This document shows, one piece after another, positions 11,273-19,918 of a stretch of DNA of 64,000 nt. The position numbers and the translations under genes are program-made. Under the pieces are notes generated by a model that was not told the origin of the DNA, searched no databases, and saw only the letters and a list, made by a program, of their open reading frames with translations. This DNA is from Paenibacillus sp. FSL H8-0079. Its GTDB lineage: Bacteria; Bacillota; Bacilli; Paenibacillales; Paenibacillaceae. Each line of letters opens with the position of its first letter. Position 1 is the first letter of the stretch. The stretch covers positions 6,262,001 through 6,326,000 of the forward strand of contig NZ_CP150300.1 of the NCBI RefSeq assembly GCF_037991315.1. Reading direction: 5' to 3'.

Positions 11273-11379
11273 AGAATTGACAGACCATCTTTACCATGCA
11301 GCAAGTCACCATCTCCTAAGCTGCGTCCCGTTTAGAATAACATTCAAGTCTAACGACTAGTTTTATGCACGTTCACGAG

Positions 11380-11420
11380 GACCTTCCCGCCATGTTTTGG
11401 ACATGCGGGAGGGTCTTTTT
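11380..11420 (+). terminator. Terminator after the sugar ABC/kinase operon
   Basis: GACCTTCCCGC pairs with GCGGGAGGGTC (one G-U pair) and is followed by TTTTT. It lies about 320 bp past the kinase stop, beyond the inverted-repeat element. Confidence 0.7.
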
Positions 11421-11539
11421 CATTTACAGATCAGATTTTCACATACTGTTTTGTGTACCAATTATCTTGAGGAAACTGCGCTATTCGATAAATGAAGCCC
11501 TCGTCCTCATCAGCGCCTTTCAAATTAGCTAAATATTAC

Positions 11540-11574
11540 AAAAAAAGCCCCACAGCTTGAAAGACTGTGGAGCT
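11540..11574 (-). terminator. Terminator after the SnoaL-like gene
   Basis: On the minus strand GCTCCACAGTC pairs with GCTGTGGGGC and is followed by seven T. It lies 45 bp past the stop codon of the gene at 11618-12007. Confidence 0.8.
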
Positions 11575-11617
11575 TCGTTTCCTAACCATTTCATTATTAC
11601 TTATTTACACTGCGCTA

Positions 11618-12007
11618 TTACTGATTATACTTGCTGAACGCATTTTGGTCGGCCTGCACGTTCTCCAGGTACACAATCTGCCCTGCATCATTCACACGAG
11701 CGATATCAATGCCTGCTTTGGCATATACCGTTCCGTCTGCCGCTTGTCCACATACCGCCCAGTTAGTTTGGTAGCTGCCGTCAGGCTGTTGCACCCACGC
11801 ATCCCACATATGTTTTACATCTTTATTGTACTCGTAGAAAGCCTTCATGAAACCGTCGAATCCTGTTCGGCTTGTGCCGTTAAGTACAATTTCTGCGTCC
11901 GGTGTAAACAGGGACAATAAGTCCTGCATGGCGCGCTCATCTGTACGTGAAGCATCAAATAAACGGAAATAGTTGTTCAACAGTGTAGTGGTATTTGTAG
12001 TACTCAT
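11618..12007 (-). CDS. SnoaL/NTF2-like fold protein
   Basis: A 129-aa protein with the pattern of the SnoaL-like cone-shaped alpha+beta barrel: an N-terminal helix NNYFRLFDASRTDERAMQDL, then LFTPDAEIVLNGTSRTGFDGF, and a late beta-strand region. Such proteins can be small isomerases or hydratases, or simply bind a ligand; no specific reaction can be assigned. AGGAGG precedes the ATG by 7 nt. A perfect palindrome lies 43 bp upstream of the start and matches one in front of the ArsR-type gene 390 bp away, so that regulator probably controls it. Confidence 0.75.
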   Translation of the reverse strand: MSTTNTTTLLNNYFRLFDASRTDERAMQDLLSLFTPDAEIVLNGTSRTGFDGFMKAFYEYNKDVKHMWDAWVQQPDGSYQTNWAVCGQAADGTVYAKAGIDIARVNDAGQIVYLENVQADQNAFSKYNQ

Positions 12008-12049
12008 TCATATTCCTCCTAGAATAAAAAATCCGATTTCCAATCTTTC

Positions 12050-12069
12050 AGTTCGAATATTTTCGAACT
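12050..12069. promoter_or_regulatory. Perfect palindromic operator upstream of the SnoaL-like gene
   Basis: AGTTCGAATATTTTCGAACT is a perfect 8-4-8 inverted repeat in the promoter region of the SnoaL-like gene. A related half-conserved copy lies at 12345-12364 next to the ArsR-type regulator. The shared sequence suggests one dimeric winged-helix repressor binding both. Confidence 0.7.
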
Positions 12070-12134
12070 AATTAAAAAGAAATGTAACATACTTCTTATA
12101 CCGCCCGCAAGAAATATATAAGTTGAGACCGACT

Positions 12135-12323
12135 TTTACACTAAAACGGAGAGTCCAGAACCAATCTGAAGAAGCGAAGCATGCGCTTGAAAGCTTTCTG
12201 AAAGAAAGCTACATCGGAAGCATACGCTATCACCGGATTTTTCCCTTGGACCAAGGGAATAAAGAAAATCTGGGGATAAGAGCGATCGAAAGATGGTACT
12301 GCAATCGGAGTAACCATGTGTAA
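12135..12323 (+). repeat. Modular intergenic element, copy A
   Basis: One of five related elements in this window. It starts TTTTACACTAAAACGGAGAG and ends TGGTACTGCAATCGGAG...GTGTAA. The outer ~30 bp are imperfect inverted repeats (TGCAGAACCA-like against TGGTACTGCA; TTTACAC against GTGTAA). It carries both internal modules: the AGCTTTCT...AGAAAGCT hairpin, and the CGGATTTTTCCCTT...AAGGG...AATCTGGGG hairpin. It points toward the ArsR-type gene. Confidence 0.75.
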
Positions 12324-12344
12324 TAGTTGTAGTTCAACTTATAT

Positions 12345-12364
12345 AGTTCGAAATTTTTCAAACA
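12345..12364. promoter_or_regulatory. Imperfect operator upstream of the ArsR-type gene
   Basis: AGTTCGAAATTTTTCAAACA keeps the left half of the 12050-12069 palindrome exactly and six of eight bases of the right half. This suggests autoregulation of the ArsR-type repressor with weaker affinity. Confidence 0.55.
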
Positions 12365-12400
12365 TTGAAAGAGAAAGCCGAATATGCTAACGTCATAGAT

Positions 12401-12739
12401 ATGAGAACTCCAACGATACCTATGGCTTCGGAATTGAAACTGACTACGGTCTGCAATGCATTGGGTGATCCGATCCGCATGAAAATTGCACACTGCCTGG
12501 CCAGCTCTGGCGAGAAAAATTGTTCCGCCTTCGAAGTAGACCATATTTCTAAATCCACGTTGTCCCATCACATCAAAATTTTACGTGAAGCTGGCGTGAT
12601 CCAGCCGCGCATTGAAGGTAAACAGCACTTTTATTCCCTACGAAAGGAAGAATTAGACGTACGTTTTCCAGGTCTCGTCGAGATGATTCTGAATACAACC
12701 GAGGAATACGTAACACAGGCCCCAGATAAATTGAACTAA
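12401..12739 (+). CDS. ArsR-family winged-helix transcriptional regulator
   Basis: A small DNA-binding repressor of about 112 aa. The winged-helix domain runs from LTTVCNALGDPIRMKIAHCLA through the recognition segment SKSTLSHHIKILREAGVIQPR to the wing EGKQHFYSLR. The usual ArsR metal site (CVC) is absent, so it probably senses something else or acts by promoter competition. The start is uncertain: TTG 12365, ATG 12401 and ATG 12422 are possible and none has a strong Shine-Dalgarno. ATG 12401 is used because TTG 12365 abuts the operator. It probably controls itself and the SnoaL-like gene. Confidence 0.8.
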   Translation: MRTPTIPMASELKLTTVCNALGDPIRMKIAHCLASSGEKNCSAFEVDHISKSTLSHHIKILREAGVIQPRIEGKQHFYSLRKEELDVRFPGLVEMILNTTEEYVTQAPDKLN

Positions 12740-12742
12740 CCC

Positions 12743-12967
12743 TTTAAACAAGAACGTAGAGGGCAGAAATAACCTGAAGAAGCGGAGCTAAAAGCTTTCT
12801 GGAAGAAAGCTACTTCGAAAGCATAAGCTTCGCCTAAAAGCTTTCTGCAAGAAAGCTGCATCGTAAGCATACGCTATCACCAGAATTTCACCTTTTAAAA
12901 GTGAATCGAAAATTCGGGGGATAACAGCGATCGGAAGGTTGTTCTGTCATCGAAGTGGTAAGGCTAA
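12743..12967 (+). repeat. Modular intergenic element, copy B (longest, diverged)
   Basis: It resembles copy A, but the AGCTTTCT...AGAAAGCT...CGNAAGCATA module is present twice in tandem before the second module (AGAATTTCACC...GGGGGATAACAGCGATCGGAAG). The outer ends are more diverged. It lies between the ArsR-type gene and the unrecognised gene at 13045 and points toward the latter. Confidence 0.65.
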
Positions 12968-13044
12968 TTGCTCTTTAGTTCAATCTTATAGATAGAAGCA
13001 TCACAATGATCATAATCGCAATTCCCATAAAGGAGGCTAACCAC

Positions 13045-13858
13045 ATGGACAAAAAGGCGGCAAAGATACTGCTGAGCACCTTCTGGGGAGGTGGTGGCTG
13101 GAAAACAACCTCTGTACCCTTCTCTGGAGATGAATTTGAATATGCCAAAAGCAAAGGCGTTATGTTCGATCCACTCACGATCACGCATGACGAGATTGTC
13201 CAGCGTCTGTACGACATGCATCAGGATGACTCGTTCAAGGAACGGGTGATTTCGGCATTTCTACACAGTCTGTCCACCAAAAAAGTCTATCTGCGCAGCG
13301 CATTATCCAGCTGGGCTTTAACGTCGAAGATGCCTTTGCATACCTATGCGGAACGCCCTGCCCTTCACCCTAATACCAGTGCTTGTGGGGATTGTAACTT
13401 CCTGTGTTTGCAGTCAGACAAGGAATATTCCAACGTCGACTTAAACGTCCTGAACTTTGAACGGATCAAGTGGGGCGGCGTGCGTCATGGCTGGTTGCTC
13501 TACTGCCTGATGGATCTGGAATTACTGCTTCAGGACAACGATGCAAACTATGAAGTAACTCCTGAAGACCAAGCTATCCTGGTCAACCTGCTTGAAGCAG
13601 CTCAGACGGAAGACCCCAAAGACAGTGCACGTTCACTGGAGAAAAAGTGGAAGGATCTCTTCCCTTCCAGCAAACAGGAGCGGGATGCCCTGCTGGAAAT
13701 CTGGGCGGCAGCCGGAATATTGATTCCTGGAGATAAACCGAGAAAAGGTAAAGGTGGTTCCAGCGATTTCATCTTTGCGGCGACTTGGCAAGGTGATGAT
13801 GGATATCATGCGGAAGCCGCAAATCATTATTTCAGCTCCTATCTTCCTCAAAAGCAAT
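13045..13858 (+). CDS. Unrecognised protein with a CxxCxxxC segment
   Basis: A 271-aa cytoplasmic protein with no signal peptide or membrane segment that I do not recognise. The N-terminus has WGGGGWKTTSVPFSGDEFEYA; the middle contains ACGDCNFLCLQ, three cysteines that could bind metal; the C-terminus is charged and ends in an aromatic segment, NHYFSSYLPQKQ. The start ATG at 13045 has AAAGGAGG at 8-nt spacing, excluding the longer reading from 13006. It lies between copy B of the repeat and tagO, with its own direction and no operon partners, so context says little about its role. Confidence 0.7.
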
Positions 13859-13909
13859 AAAACCTGATATGCTGCTCACCTTGACGTGCTTCTGGTTACA
13901 ATAATGACA

Positions 13910-13939
13910 TCGACAGATTTCCTGTTTAACTCGTATAAT
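13910..13939 (+). promoter_or_regulatory. Candidate tagO promoter
   Basis: TCGACA (13910-13915) and a perfect TATAAT (13934-13939) with an 18-bp spacer, 39 bp upstream of the chosen tagO ATG. Confidence 0.6.
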
Positions 13940-13978
13940 AAGGGGAAATTGGTAGATGGGAGTGAAACAAGCGAGTTT

Positions 13979-14938
13979 ATGGTATACATACTGGCTTTTA
14001 TAGTGTCTTTTGCTGTCGTGGTTCTGCTTATTCCGCCGCTTGGTCGACTGGCTCACCGGCTCGATTTTGTGGACAAGCCTCGGGAAGATGTGGAGCGTAA
14101 GCTGCACAGGCAACCTATCCCGCTCACGGCGAGTTACGCGATATTTACTGGATTTTTCCTGACATACATTGCTCTTACGAAAGAAATCACATGGGAAACG
14201 GCGGCTCTGGTCGCTGGTGGTATGCTTCTGCTAACGATTGGTACCGTCGACGACTGGTACAAAACGAAAGGCAAAGATTTTCCTGCCCTGCCCAAAATGC
14301 TCGTACAGGTCTCTGCGGCAGTGCTCGTATTTGCTTCGGGTATTGCGTTCACCGGATTCGTGAATCCCTTCAACGCGGAATATGTCATGCTTCCGATCTG
14401 GCTGCAATTCATTCTCACGATCCTCTGGATCTTCGGGGTGACAACCGTCATCAACTTTTCGGACGGCATGGACGGACTGGCTGGCGGATTATCGGCCATC
14501 TCGGCGATCACCCTGTTCATCGTGGCTCTTGCCAAAGGTCAAACGGATTCCGCACTCATGTCGATCATTCTGGTCGGTGTGACCATCGGGTATCTGAAGT
14601 ACAACAAAGCTCCTGCCAAAGTGTTCATGGGCGATGCAGGCGCTACGTTCCTTGGCTTCATTCTGGCGGTTATCGCTCTGGATGGTGCATTCAAACAAGC
14701 GACCATGTTGTCCATCTTCATTCCGATTTTGGCGCTGGGTGTACCAATCTTCGACAACATCTTTGTCGTTATCAAACGTTTCATTCAAGGTAAAGCGATC
14801 TACCAGGCTGATGCGAGTCAAGCTCATTATCGACTGCTGCGTGCCGGATTGAATCACAAACAGGTTGTTGCTGTGCTCTATCTCGTCAGCACTTGTCTGT
14901 GCCTTTCCTCCATTATTTTGATGTTGGTAGAGATGTAA
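13979..14938 (+). CDS. tagO: Undecaprenyl-phosphate GlcNAc-1-phosphate transferase (TagO/WecA/MraY family)
   Basis: Transfers GlcNAc-1-phosphate from UDP-GlcNAc to undecaprenyl phosphate at the inner face of the membrane, starting wall teichoic acid or related polymer synthesis. The 319-aa polytopic protein has the catalytic aspartates D91-D92 in TVDDWYKTKGK, the NFSDGMDGLAGG loop (N159, D162, D165), and MGDAGATFLG. The open frame reaches back to 13886; ATG 13979 is chosen because it lies after the candidate promoter and opens directly into the first membrane helix. Its Shine-Dalgarno is weak, so TTG 13949 remains possible. It forms a single-gene unit. Confidence 0.9.
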   Translation: MVYILAFIVSFAVVVLLIPPLGRLAHRLDFVDKPREDVERKLHRQPIPLTASYAIFTGFFLTYIALTKEITWETAALVAGGMLLLTIGTVDDWYKTKGKDFPALPKMLVQVSAAVLVFASGIAFTGFVNPFNAEYVMLPIWLQFILTILWIFGVTTVINFSDGMDGLAGGLSAISAITLFIVALAKGQTDSALMSIILVGVTIGYLKYNKAPAKVFMGDAGATFLGFILAVIALDGAFKQATMLSIFIPILALGVPIFDNIFVVIKRFIQGKAIYQADASQAHYRLLRAGLNHKQVVAVLYLVSTCLCLSSIILMLVEM

Positions 14939-14972
14939 ATATCCGCAACGAAAGCGGTCATATCGGAATGTA

Positions 14973-15010
14973 AAAAGAGACGAGTCCAAGATTTCTTGGC
15001 TCGTCTCTTT
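14973..15010. terminator. Bidirectional terminator between tagO and cydC
   Basis: AAAGAGACGAG-CCAAG pairs with CTTGG-CTCGTCTCTTT, with A-rich and T-rich flanks. It serves the two convergent genes. Confidence 0.8.
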
Positions 15011-15047
15011 GTTATGTTTTTATGGTTCGGTGCTCACAGGCTCACAC

Positions 15048-16985
15048 TTATCTCGAAGCTACAGGAGGCAACGGTTGTTCTTGTTGCTGCTGATCTATCC
15101 ACCCCGGCCGATCGAGTTCGATGAGACGGCGGTATCGCTCTTCCCCAGCCAGCAATTGTTCGTGAGAACCTTGCATGGCAATCTGTCCATTTTCCATAAA
15201 AATAAGTTCGTCCATCTGTTCCGCACCAATCAGGTGATGGGTCACCCAGATCATGGTCTTGCCTTGCAAGCTATCCAGAATGGTGCGCATCAGTTCTCGT
15301 TCCGTCACAGGATCAAGCCCCACGGTCGGTTCATCGAATATCACAACGGGTGTCTCCCGGAGCAGTACCCGGGCCAGGGCGATCCGTTGCCTTTCCCCAC
15401 CTGAGAAACGCAGCCCCGTCTCCAACATCGGTGTATCATATCCCTGCGGCAAGGATTCGATCAGACCAGATAAACCTACTTGCGCGGCTACCTGACGAAT
15501 CTCCTCATCCGTTGCATGCGGACGTCCAATCCGCAAATTATTCGCTACCGTGGTGTCGAACAGGTGAGGACTCTGATTCAGCACCGCGATGACATCAGTG
15601 ACACTCTCACCCAGGGTCTGCACAGGCATATTATTAATTAGAACTTTCCCCGCAGACGGAAGCAAAGCCCCCTGAATCAGCTTCAACAATGTCGATTTGC
15701 CACCGCCGCTTCGTCCAAGAATAGCTAATCGTTTGCCTTGTGGCAGATGAAGGGATATGTCCTGTACGGCGTAGGAATCATCCGCTGCATAACGGTAACT
15801 AACGCGATTGATCTCGATGTCTGCTCTTAGTTTGGGCGGAATACGAAGACGAATTCGTCTGTCCGGGATATCATTCGCAGCTGGCACGGACTCCGATGGC
15901 TTTCCAGCCAATCCATTGCCGTTTTTTACTACAGAGATTGATTCGCCCGTTCCGTCAACATCATCCGCTCCATTCTGCCCCGGAAGTTGCTCTTTCCCTT
16001 CCAGCTGTTTCAAGCGGTCCAGCGATTCCCGGTATTGTGGAAGATGCTCCACCGCATCCCCTACAGGCAGAAGTGTTTCCGTGAGCGGAAATAACACCAG
16101 CACAAAAGCAGCAATCATCACAGCAGGCAATTGTCCGATAGATGCAGCATTTCCGGCCCATAACGTAACCGATACCACCAACAGGCCAATGACACACTGA
16201 ACTATCAGATCACGCCAGCGTGTCCAGCGCCGCAATTTGCGACGAACTGCGTCGACCTGTTCTTCCGCTTCCTCATGCTGCTGAACAAATTCCGCGGCTC
16301 GTCCACTTGCAAGCCAATCTCCTAACCCAAGCACACCGTCGGTCAGACGGGTATACAACGTGCTGTTTTCCTTTTTCAGCCGTACACGCCATTTCCACGT
16401 CACTTTCAGCGAGATTGCAGGTAGCCCAGCAACGAGAAATAACATATACAAACCCATCCACAACGCAAATCCCAGATCAACACTGCCAAAGGCGACCACA
16501 GCTGCACCGTACATCACGAGCGCCGTAACCGCTGGGAAGACTGTCCGCAGATAAATATCCTGCAACCGCTCCACATCATCGGCGAGTGCTCCAAGCACAT
16601 CTCCGGTCTGCATGCGAGAGCGCAAGAACAGGGCCTGCGGCTCCAGAATGCGATATAGCTTCACCCGCTGATCGGCCAACACCCGCAGTACGGCATCATG
16701 TCCTGCCAATCGCTCGATATATCGAAAGACAGCGCGGAATATCCCAAATGCACGTACACCTACAATAGGTACATACACCATCAGAATATTTTCAGGACGC
16801 AGCGCAGACTTGGAGATCAGAAATCCGGAGGTGAACAGCAGCAGTACCGCACACAAGGCAGCGCATGTACCCAGCGCAATGACTGCAATGAATCTCCACC
16901 GGTACTGTGTCACATACGGAGCAATCCAGCTATTTTTTTCTTTTCCGTTACGGACGGTCTCCATATGTTCATATCCGGACTTCAT
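15048..16985 (-). CDS. cydC: Heterodimeric cysteine/glutathione ABC exporter subunit CydC
   Basis: Half of the CydDC exporter needed to assemble cytochrome bd. The 645-aa fusion has an N-terminal six-helix membrane domain and a C-terminal nucleotide-binding domain with Walker A ILGRSGGGKSTLLK near residue 420, signature LRFSGGERQRIALAR and Walker B PVVIFDEPT. A low-complexity linker of about 60 residues separates the domains. GGAGG precedes the ATG, and it starts 2 bp after the cydD stop. It is the last gene of the cydABDC operon in transcription order. Confidence 0.92.
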   Translation of the reverse strand: MKSGYEHMETVRNGKEKNSWIAPYVTQYRWRFIAVIALGTCAALCAVLLLFTSGFLISKSALRPENILMVYVPIVGVRAFGIFRAVFRYIERLAGHDAVLRVLADQRVKLYRILEPQALFLRSRMQTGDVLGALADDVERLQDIYLRTVFPAVTALVMYGAAVVAFGSVDLGFALWMGLYMLFLVAGLPAISLKVTWKWRVRLKKENSTLYTRLTDGVLGLGDWLASGRAAEFVQQHEEAEEQVDAVRRKLRRWTRWRDLIVQCVIGLLVVSVTLWAGNAASIGQLPAVMIAAFVLVLFPLTETLLPVGDAVEHLPQYRESLDRLKQLEGKEQLPGQNGADDVDGTGESISVVKNGNGLAGKPSESVPAANDIPDRRIRLRIPPKLRADIEINRVSYRYAADDSYAVQDISLHLPQGKRLAILGRSGGGKSTLLKLIQGALLPSAGKVLINNMPVQTLGESVTDVIAVLNQSPHLFDTTVANNLRIGRPHATDEEIRQVAAQVGLSGLIESLPQGYDTPMLETGLRFSGGERQRIALARVLLRETPVVIFDEPTVGLDPVTERELMRTILDSLQGKTMIWVTHHLIGAEQMDELIFMENGQIAMQGSHEQLLAGEERYRRLIELDRPGWIDQQQQEQPLPPVASR

Positions 16986-16986
16986 T

Positions 16987-18903
16987 TTATATCGCCTCCA
17001 TCTGGGCCTGAATCATCTGATAATATACGCCTTGTCGTGCCAGCAATTCCTGATGTGTTCCCGTCTCTGCCACTGTGCCGCCGTCCATGACAATAATTCG
17101 ATCCATATGCGGCATCCAGTGCAGACGATGGGTAGCCAAAAATACAAGTTTTCCTTCAAACAGCGGCAGCATCGTCTGTTTCAGTTCATACTCTGTTTCC
17201 ACATCCAGATGTGCTGTCGGTTCATCAAGCAGCAGAATGTTCCGTTGACTAAGCAAGGCTCTCGCCAGTGCCACCCGTTGCTCCTGTCCACCACTGAGCT
17301 GTCTGCCGCCAGCCCCAATGAGCTCATGCAGCCCACCGGATAATGAGGTCAGAAGTTTGGTTAATCCAGCTGCGCTAATGGCCTTCGCCACTTCCGCATC
17401 CGATGCCTCCGGCATGTAGAAACGAACGTTATCCGCCAGACTTCCGCTGAAGATATACGGATGCTGCGGGATAGCTGCCGTCTGTCTTCGCCAGGATTCG
17501 AGCATATCCGGTGTAATCGGCTGTCCGTTAGCCAGTACTTGACCCGATGTAGGCAACTGGAAACCAGCCAATACATCTATCAACGTGGACTTGCCCGCTC
17601 CGCTGGCGCCAATAATACCGATTTTGCCGAGACCTGTAATCTGAAATGTAACATCCTTTAGCGAAGAAGGACCTTCATCATCATGCCGTACCTGTACATC
17701 CGTTAGAGCCAATCTGCTATTCTCATTCCAAGAGAACACTGAGGAAGAGGAAGAAACAAGCTCAGGAGTAGTAGAAACAGAAGAAGGATCAGGAGCAAGA
17801 TGCCCCGCAGCCGTTTTATCATTCAATACGACGCGTATGGTCGAAATGCCGGCTTTCCTTTTACCCGAAGATAATAAAGATGAAGATTCAGCTTCGTCCT
17901 CTGCCGTGACTGCCTGCACAACAACACTTGCATAGGCTTCTTTTTGTTTCTGTTCAGCAACTTTCCCCCGTTCAATCATCTGATTAATGGCCGCTCCAGC
18001 TTCCTTACCGTCCAAAGTGGCATGATAATCAGCGCCGAGCATACGTACAGGCAGGAAATATTCGGGTGCCAGAATCAGTACCGTCAACGCAGGGCCAAGC
18101 AGCATATGTCCTTCCGTCAGACGTAATCCCAGACCAACCGCCACAGAAGCAACGGACAGCATCGTGAAGAAGTCGAGTGCAAACGAAGAAAGAAAGGCCA
18201 TGCGCAGGGTGGACATCGTCGCCTTCCGATACCGCTGACTGACCCGCAGAATGGACCCTTCGTGTGTTTTGCTCTGTCCCAACGTTTTCAGCGTCTCCAG
18301 CCCACGCAAGGTATCAACAAAATGGTTAGCAAGTGCTTTGTAGGATCTAAATTGCCCGTCTATCTTCCGCTGCGCTGCGAGGCCAATCAGAATCATGAAC
18401 ACGATCAGGATTGGTAGTGTCAGCATTAGAATAACTCCGGACATCAGATCCAGCTTGAACACATACAGCAAAATGACGATGGGGGTGAACCCCATGCCCA
18501 GCATGCGAGGAATAAATAGTTCCAAATACGTCTTGTATTGAGCTGTCCCCTCACGTGCCAGTGTGACCAGATGGCCTGTGCCCTCTGTCTTAGCATAACG
18601 CGGCCCGAGCCTGAACCACTGCTCCACCATCTGTCTGCGCAGATCGGTCCCTGTTCTCTCCGCATATCGTGAAGTCACGAGTTGTAACCAGAAGGATAGG
18701 GCGTAGCGGGCGGCAAAAGCAGCCAGGAACAGCAGCAGTACAGGATACTGCTCCGTTACGGATGAACCTTCAAACAATGCCGTGATGGCCTGTGCCAGCC
18801 ATTTGGCTTGCATAATGATCGTCATCGCCTGTAGCAGCACCAGCGCTGAGGCCAGCGCAAGTACCGGCCGGATGCCCGGCAGCTTCATCAGCCCCCGTCC
18901 CAT
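16987..18903 (-). CDS. cydD: Heterodimeric cysteine/glutathione ABC exporter subunit CydD
   Basis: Partner of CydC, 638 aa. The membrane domain is followed by a nucleotide-binding domain with Walker A GIIGASGAGKSTLID near residue 433, signature GGRQLSGGQEQRVALAR, Walker B ILLLDEPTAHLD and the H-loop ATHR. A long Ser/Glu-rich linker (about residues 325-395), absent from typical homologues, separates the two halves. The start ATG lies next to the cydB stop with GGAG in front, indicating translational coupling. Confidence 0.92.
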   Translation of the reverse strand: MGRGLMKLPGIRPVLALASALVLLQAMTIIMQAKWLAQAITALFEGSSVTEQYPVLLLFLAAFAARYALSFWLQLVTSRYAERTGTDLRRQMVEQWFRLGPRYAKTEGTGHLVTLAREGTAQYKTYLELFIPRMLGMGFTPIVILLYVFKLDLMSGVILMLTLPILIVFMILIGLAAQRKIDGQFRSYKALANHFVDTLRGLETLKTLGQSKTHEGSILRVSQRYRKATMSTLRMAFLSSFALDFFTMLSVASVAVGLGLRLTEGHMLLGPALTVLILAPEYFLPVRMLGADYHATLDGKEAGAAINQMIERGKVAEQKQKEAYASVVVQAVTAEDEAESSSLLSSGKRKAGISTIRVVLNDKTAAGHLAPDPSSVSTTPELVSSSSSVFSWNENSRLALTDVQVRHDDEGPSSLKDVTFQITGLGKIGIIGASGAGKSTLIDVLAGFQLPTSGQVLANGQPITPDMLESWRRQTAAIPQHPYIFSGSLADNVRFYMPEASDAEVAKAISAAGLTKLLTSLSGGLHELIGAGGRQLSGGQEQRVALARALLSQRNILLLDEPTAHLDVETEYELKQTMLPLFEGKLVFLATHRLHWMPHMDRIIVMDGGTVAETGTHQELLARQGVYYQMIQAQMEAI

Positions 18904-18904
18904 A

Positions 18905-19918
18905 TCAGTACTCCAGGTGGTGTTGCTCGTTCAGACGTTTGCGGAAGATATAATAACTCCAGATCTGATAACCAAGAACAAACGGCAGCAGTGTGCAAGC
19001 TACAATTGTCATGACTTTCAATGAATAAGCACCGGATGCCGCATTGTATACAGTCAGGTCATATGCCGCTCCAAAAGAACTCACCATCACTCTTGGGAAT
19101 AGTCCGATAAATACCGAGGCAAAGGCAATTGCAATCACTGCCCCTGTCATACCGAAAGCCCAGCCTTCACGCTTCTGACGAACGAAGTAGGCCGCAAGTG
19201 CAAGCGAGACTGCACCAAGTACAACCATAATCCAGAGGGCCCAACCGCGTACGGTGAACACATCGGTCATGAAATACGTCATTAACGCGTAAACGGCGAG
19301 CAGTGCAGCCAGCGGCAGCATCAATTTTTGCGCTGTATTCAAGGCACGCTCTCTGAGTTCGCCTACTGTTCGTAGTGATGCAAACAGCAATCCATGAACC
19401 AGACATAGCAGCGTTACGCTCAAGCCACCAATGACGGTGTACGGATTAACGATATCGAAGAATCCTGCGCGCAACTGCATCTCCCCATCAATGGGCAGAC
19501 CCTTCATCAACGTGGCAAAGACCACCCCGAACAGGAAAGGTAACAGCGCACTGGAAACAACAATGATGATGTCCCACGTTTTGCGCCAGCGCTGCTGTTT
19601 CATTTTACTGCGGAATTCGAAAGCAACCCCGCGACCAATCAAGGCGAGTAACACCACTACGAGTGGCAGGTAAAAACCACTGAACAACGTGGCATACCAG
19701 TGCGGGAAGGCAGCAAACATCGCGCCCCCTGCTGTAATCAGCCATACTTCGTTGCCATCCCAGAACGGACCGATCGAGTTGATCAGGGTCCGGCGTTCAC
19801 GGTCTGTTTTGGCGATAATACCTGTAGACATCCCCACACCAAAATCAAAACCTTCCAAAAAGAAGAACCCGACAAACAATACGGCAATCAGCAAAAACCA
19901 CAACTCACTTAGTGACAA
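18905..19918 (-). CDS. cydB: Cytochrome bd quinol oxidase subunit II
   Basis: Membrane subunit of the high-affinity terminal oxidase. The hydrophobic protein begins LSELWFLLIAVLFVGFFFLEGFDFGVG and has FWDGNEVWLITAGGAMFAAFP, both diagnostic of CydB. A TTG at 19918 has GGAGG at 8-nt spacing and gives 337 aa, matching Bacillus CydB. The upstream ATG at 19933 lacks a good site, so TTG is chosen. The gene overlaps the 3' end of cydA by 14 bp, implying coupled translation. Confidence 0.92.
   Translation of the reverse strand: MSLSELWFLLIAVLFVGFFFLEGFDFGVGMSTGIIAKTDRERRTLINSIGPFWDGNEVWLITAGGAMFAAFPHWYATLFSGFYLPLVVVLLALIGRGVAFEFRSKMKQQRWRKTWDIIIVVSSALLPFLFGVVFATLMKGLPIDGEMQLRAGFFDIVNPYTVIGGLSVTLLCLVHGLLFASLRTVGELRERALNTAQKLMLPLAALLAVYALMTYFMTDVFTVRGWALWIMVVLGAVSLALAAYFVRQKREGWAFGMTGAVIAIAFASVFIGLFPRVMVSSFGAAYDLTVYNAASGAYSLKVMTIVACTLLPFVLGYQIWSYYIFRKRLNEQHHLEY

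Noticed and set aside
14134..14989. Minus-strand open frames opposite tagO
   Set aside because: They have no start signals and are shadows of the conserved transferase.
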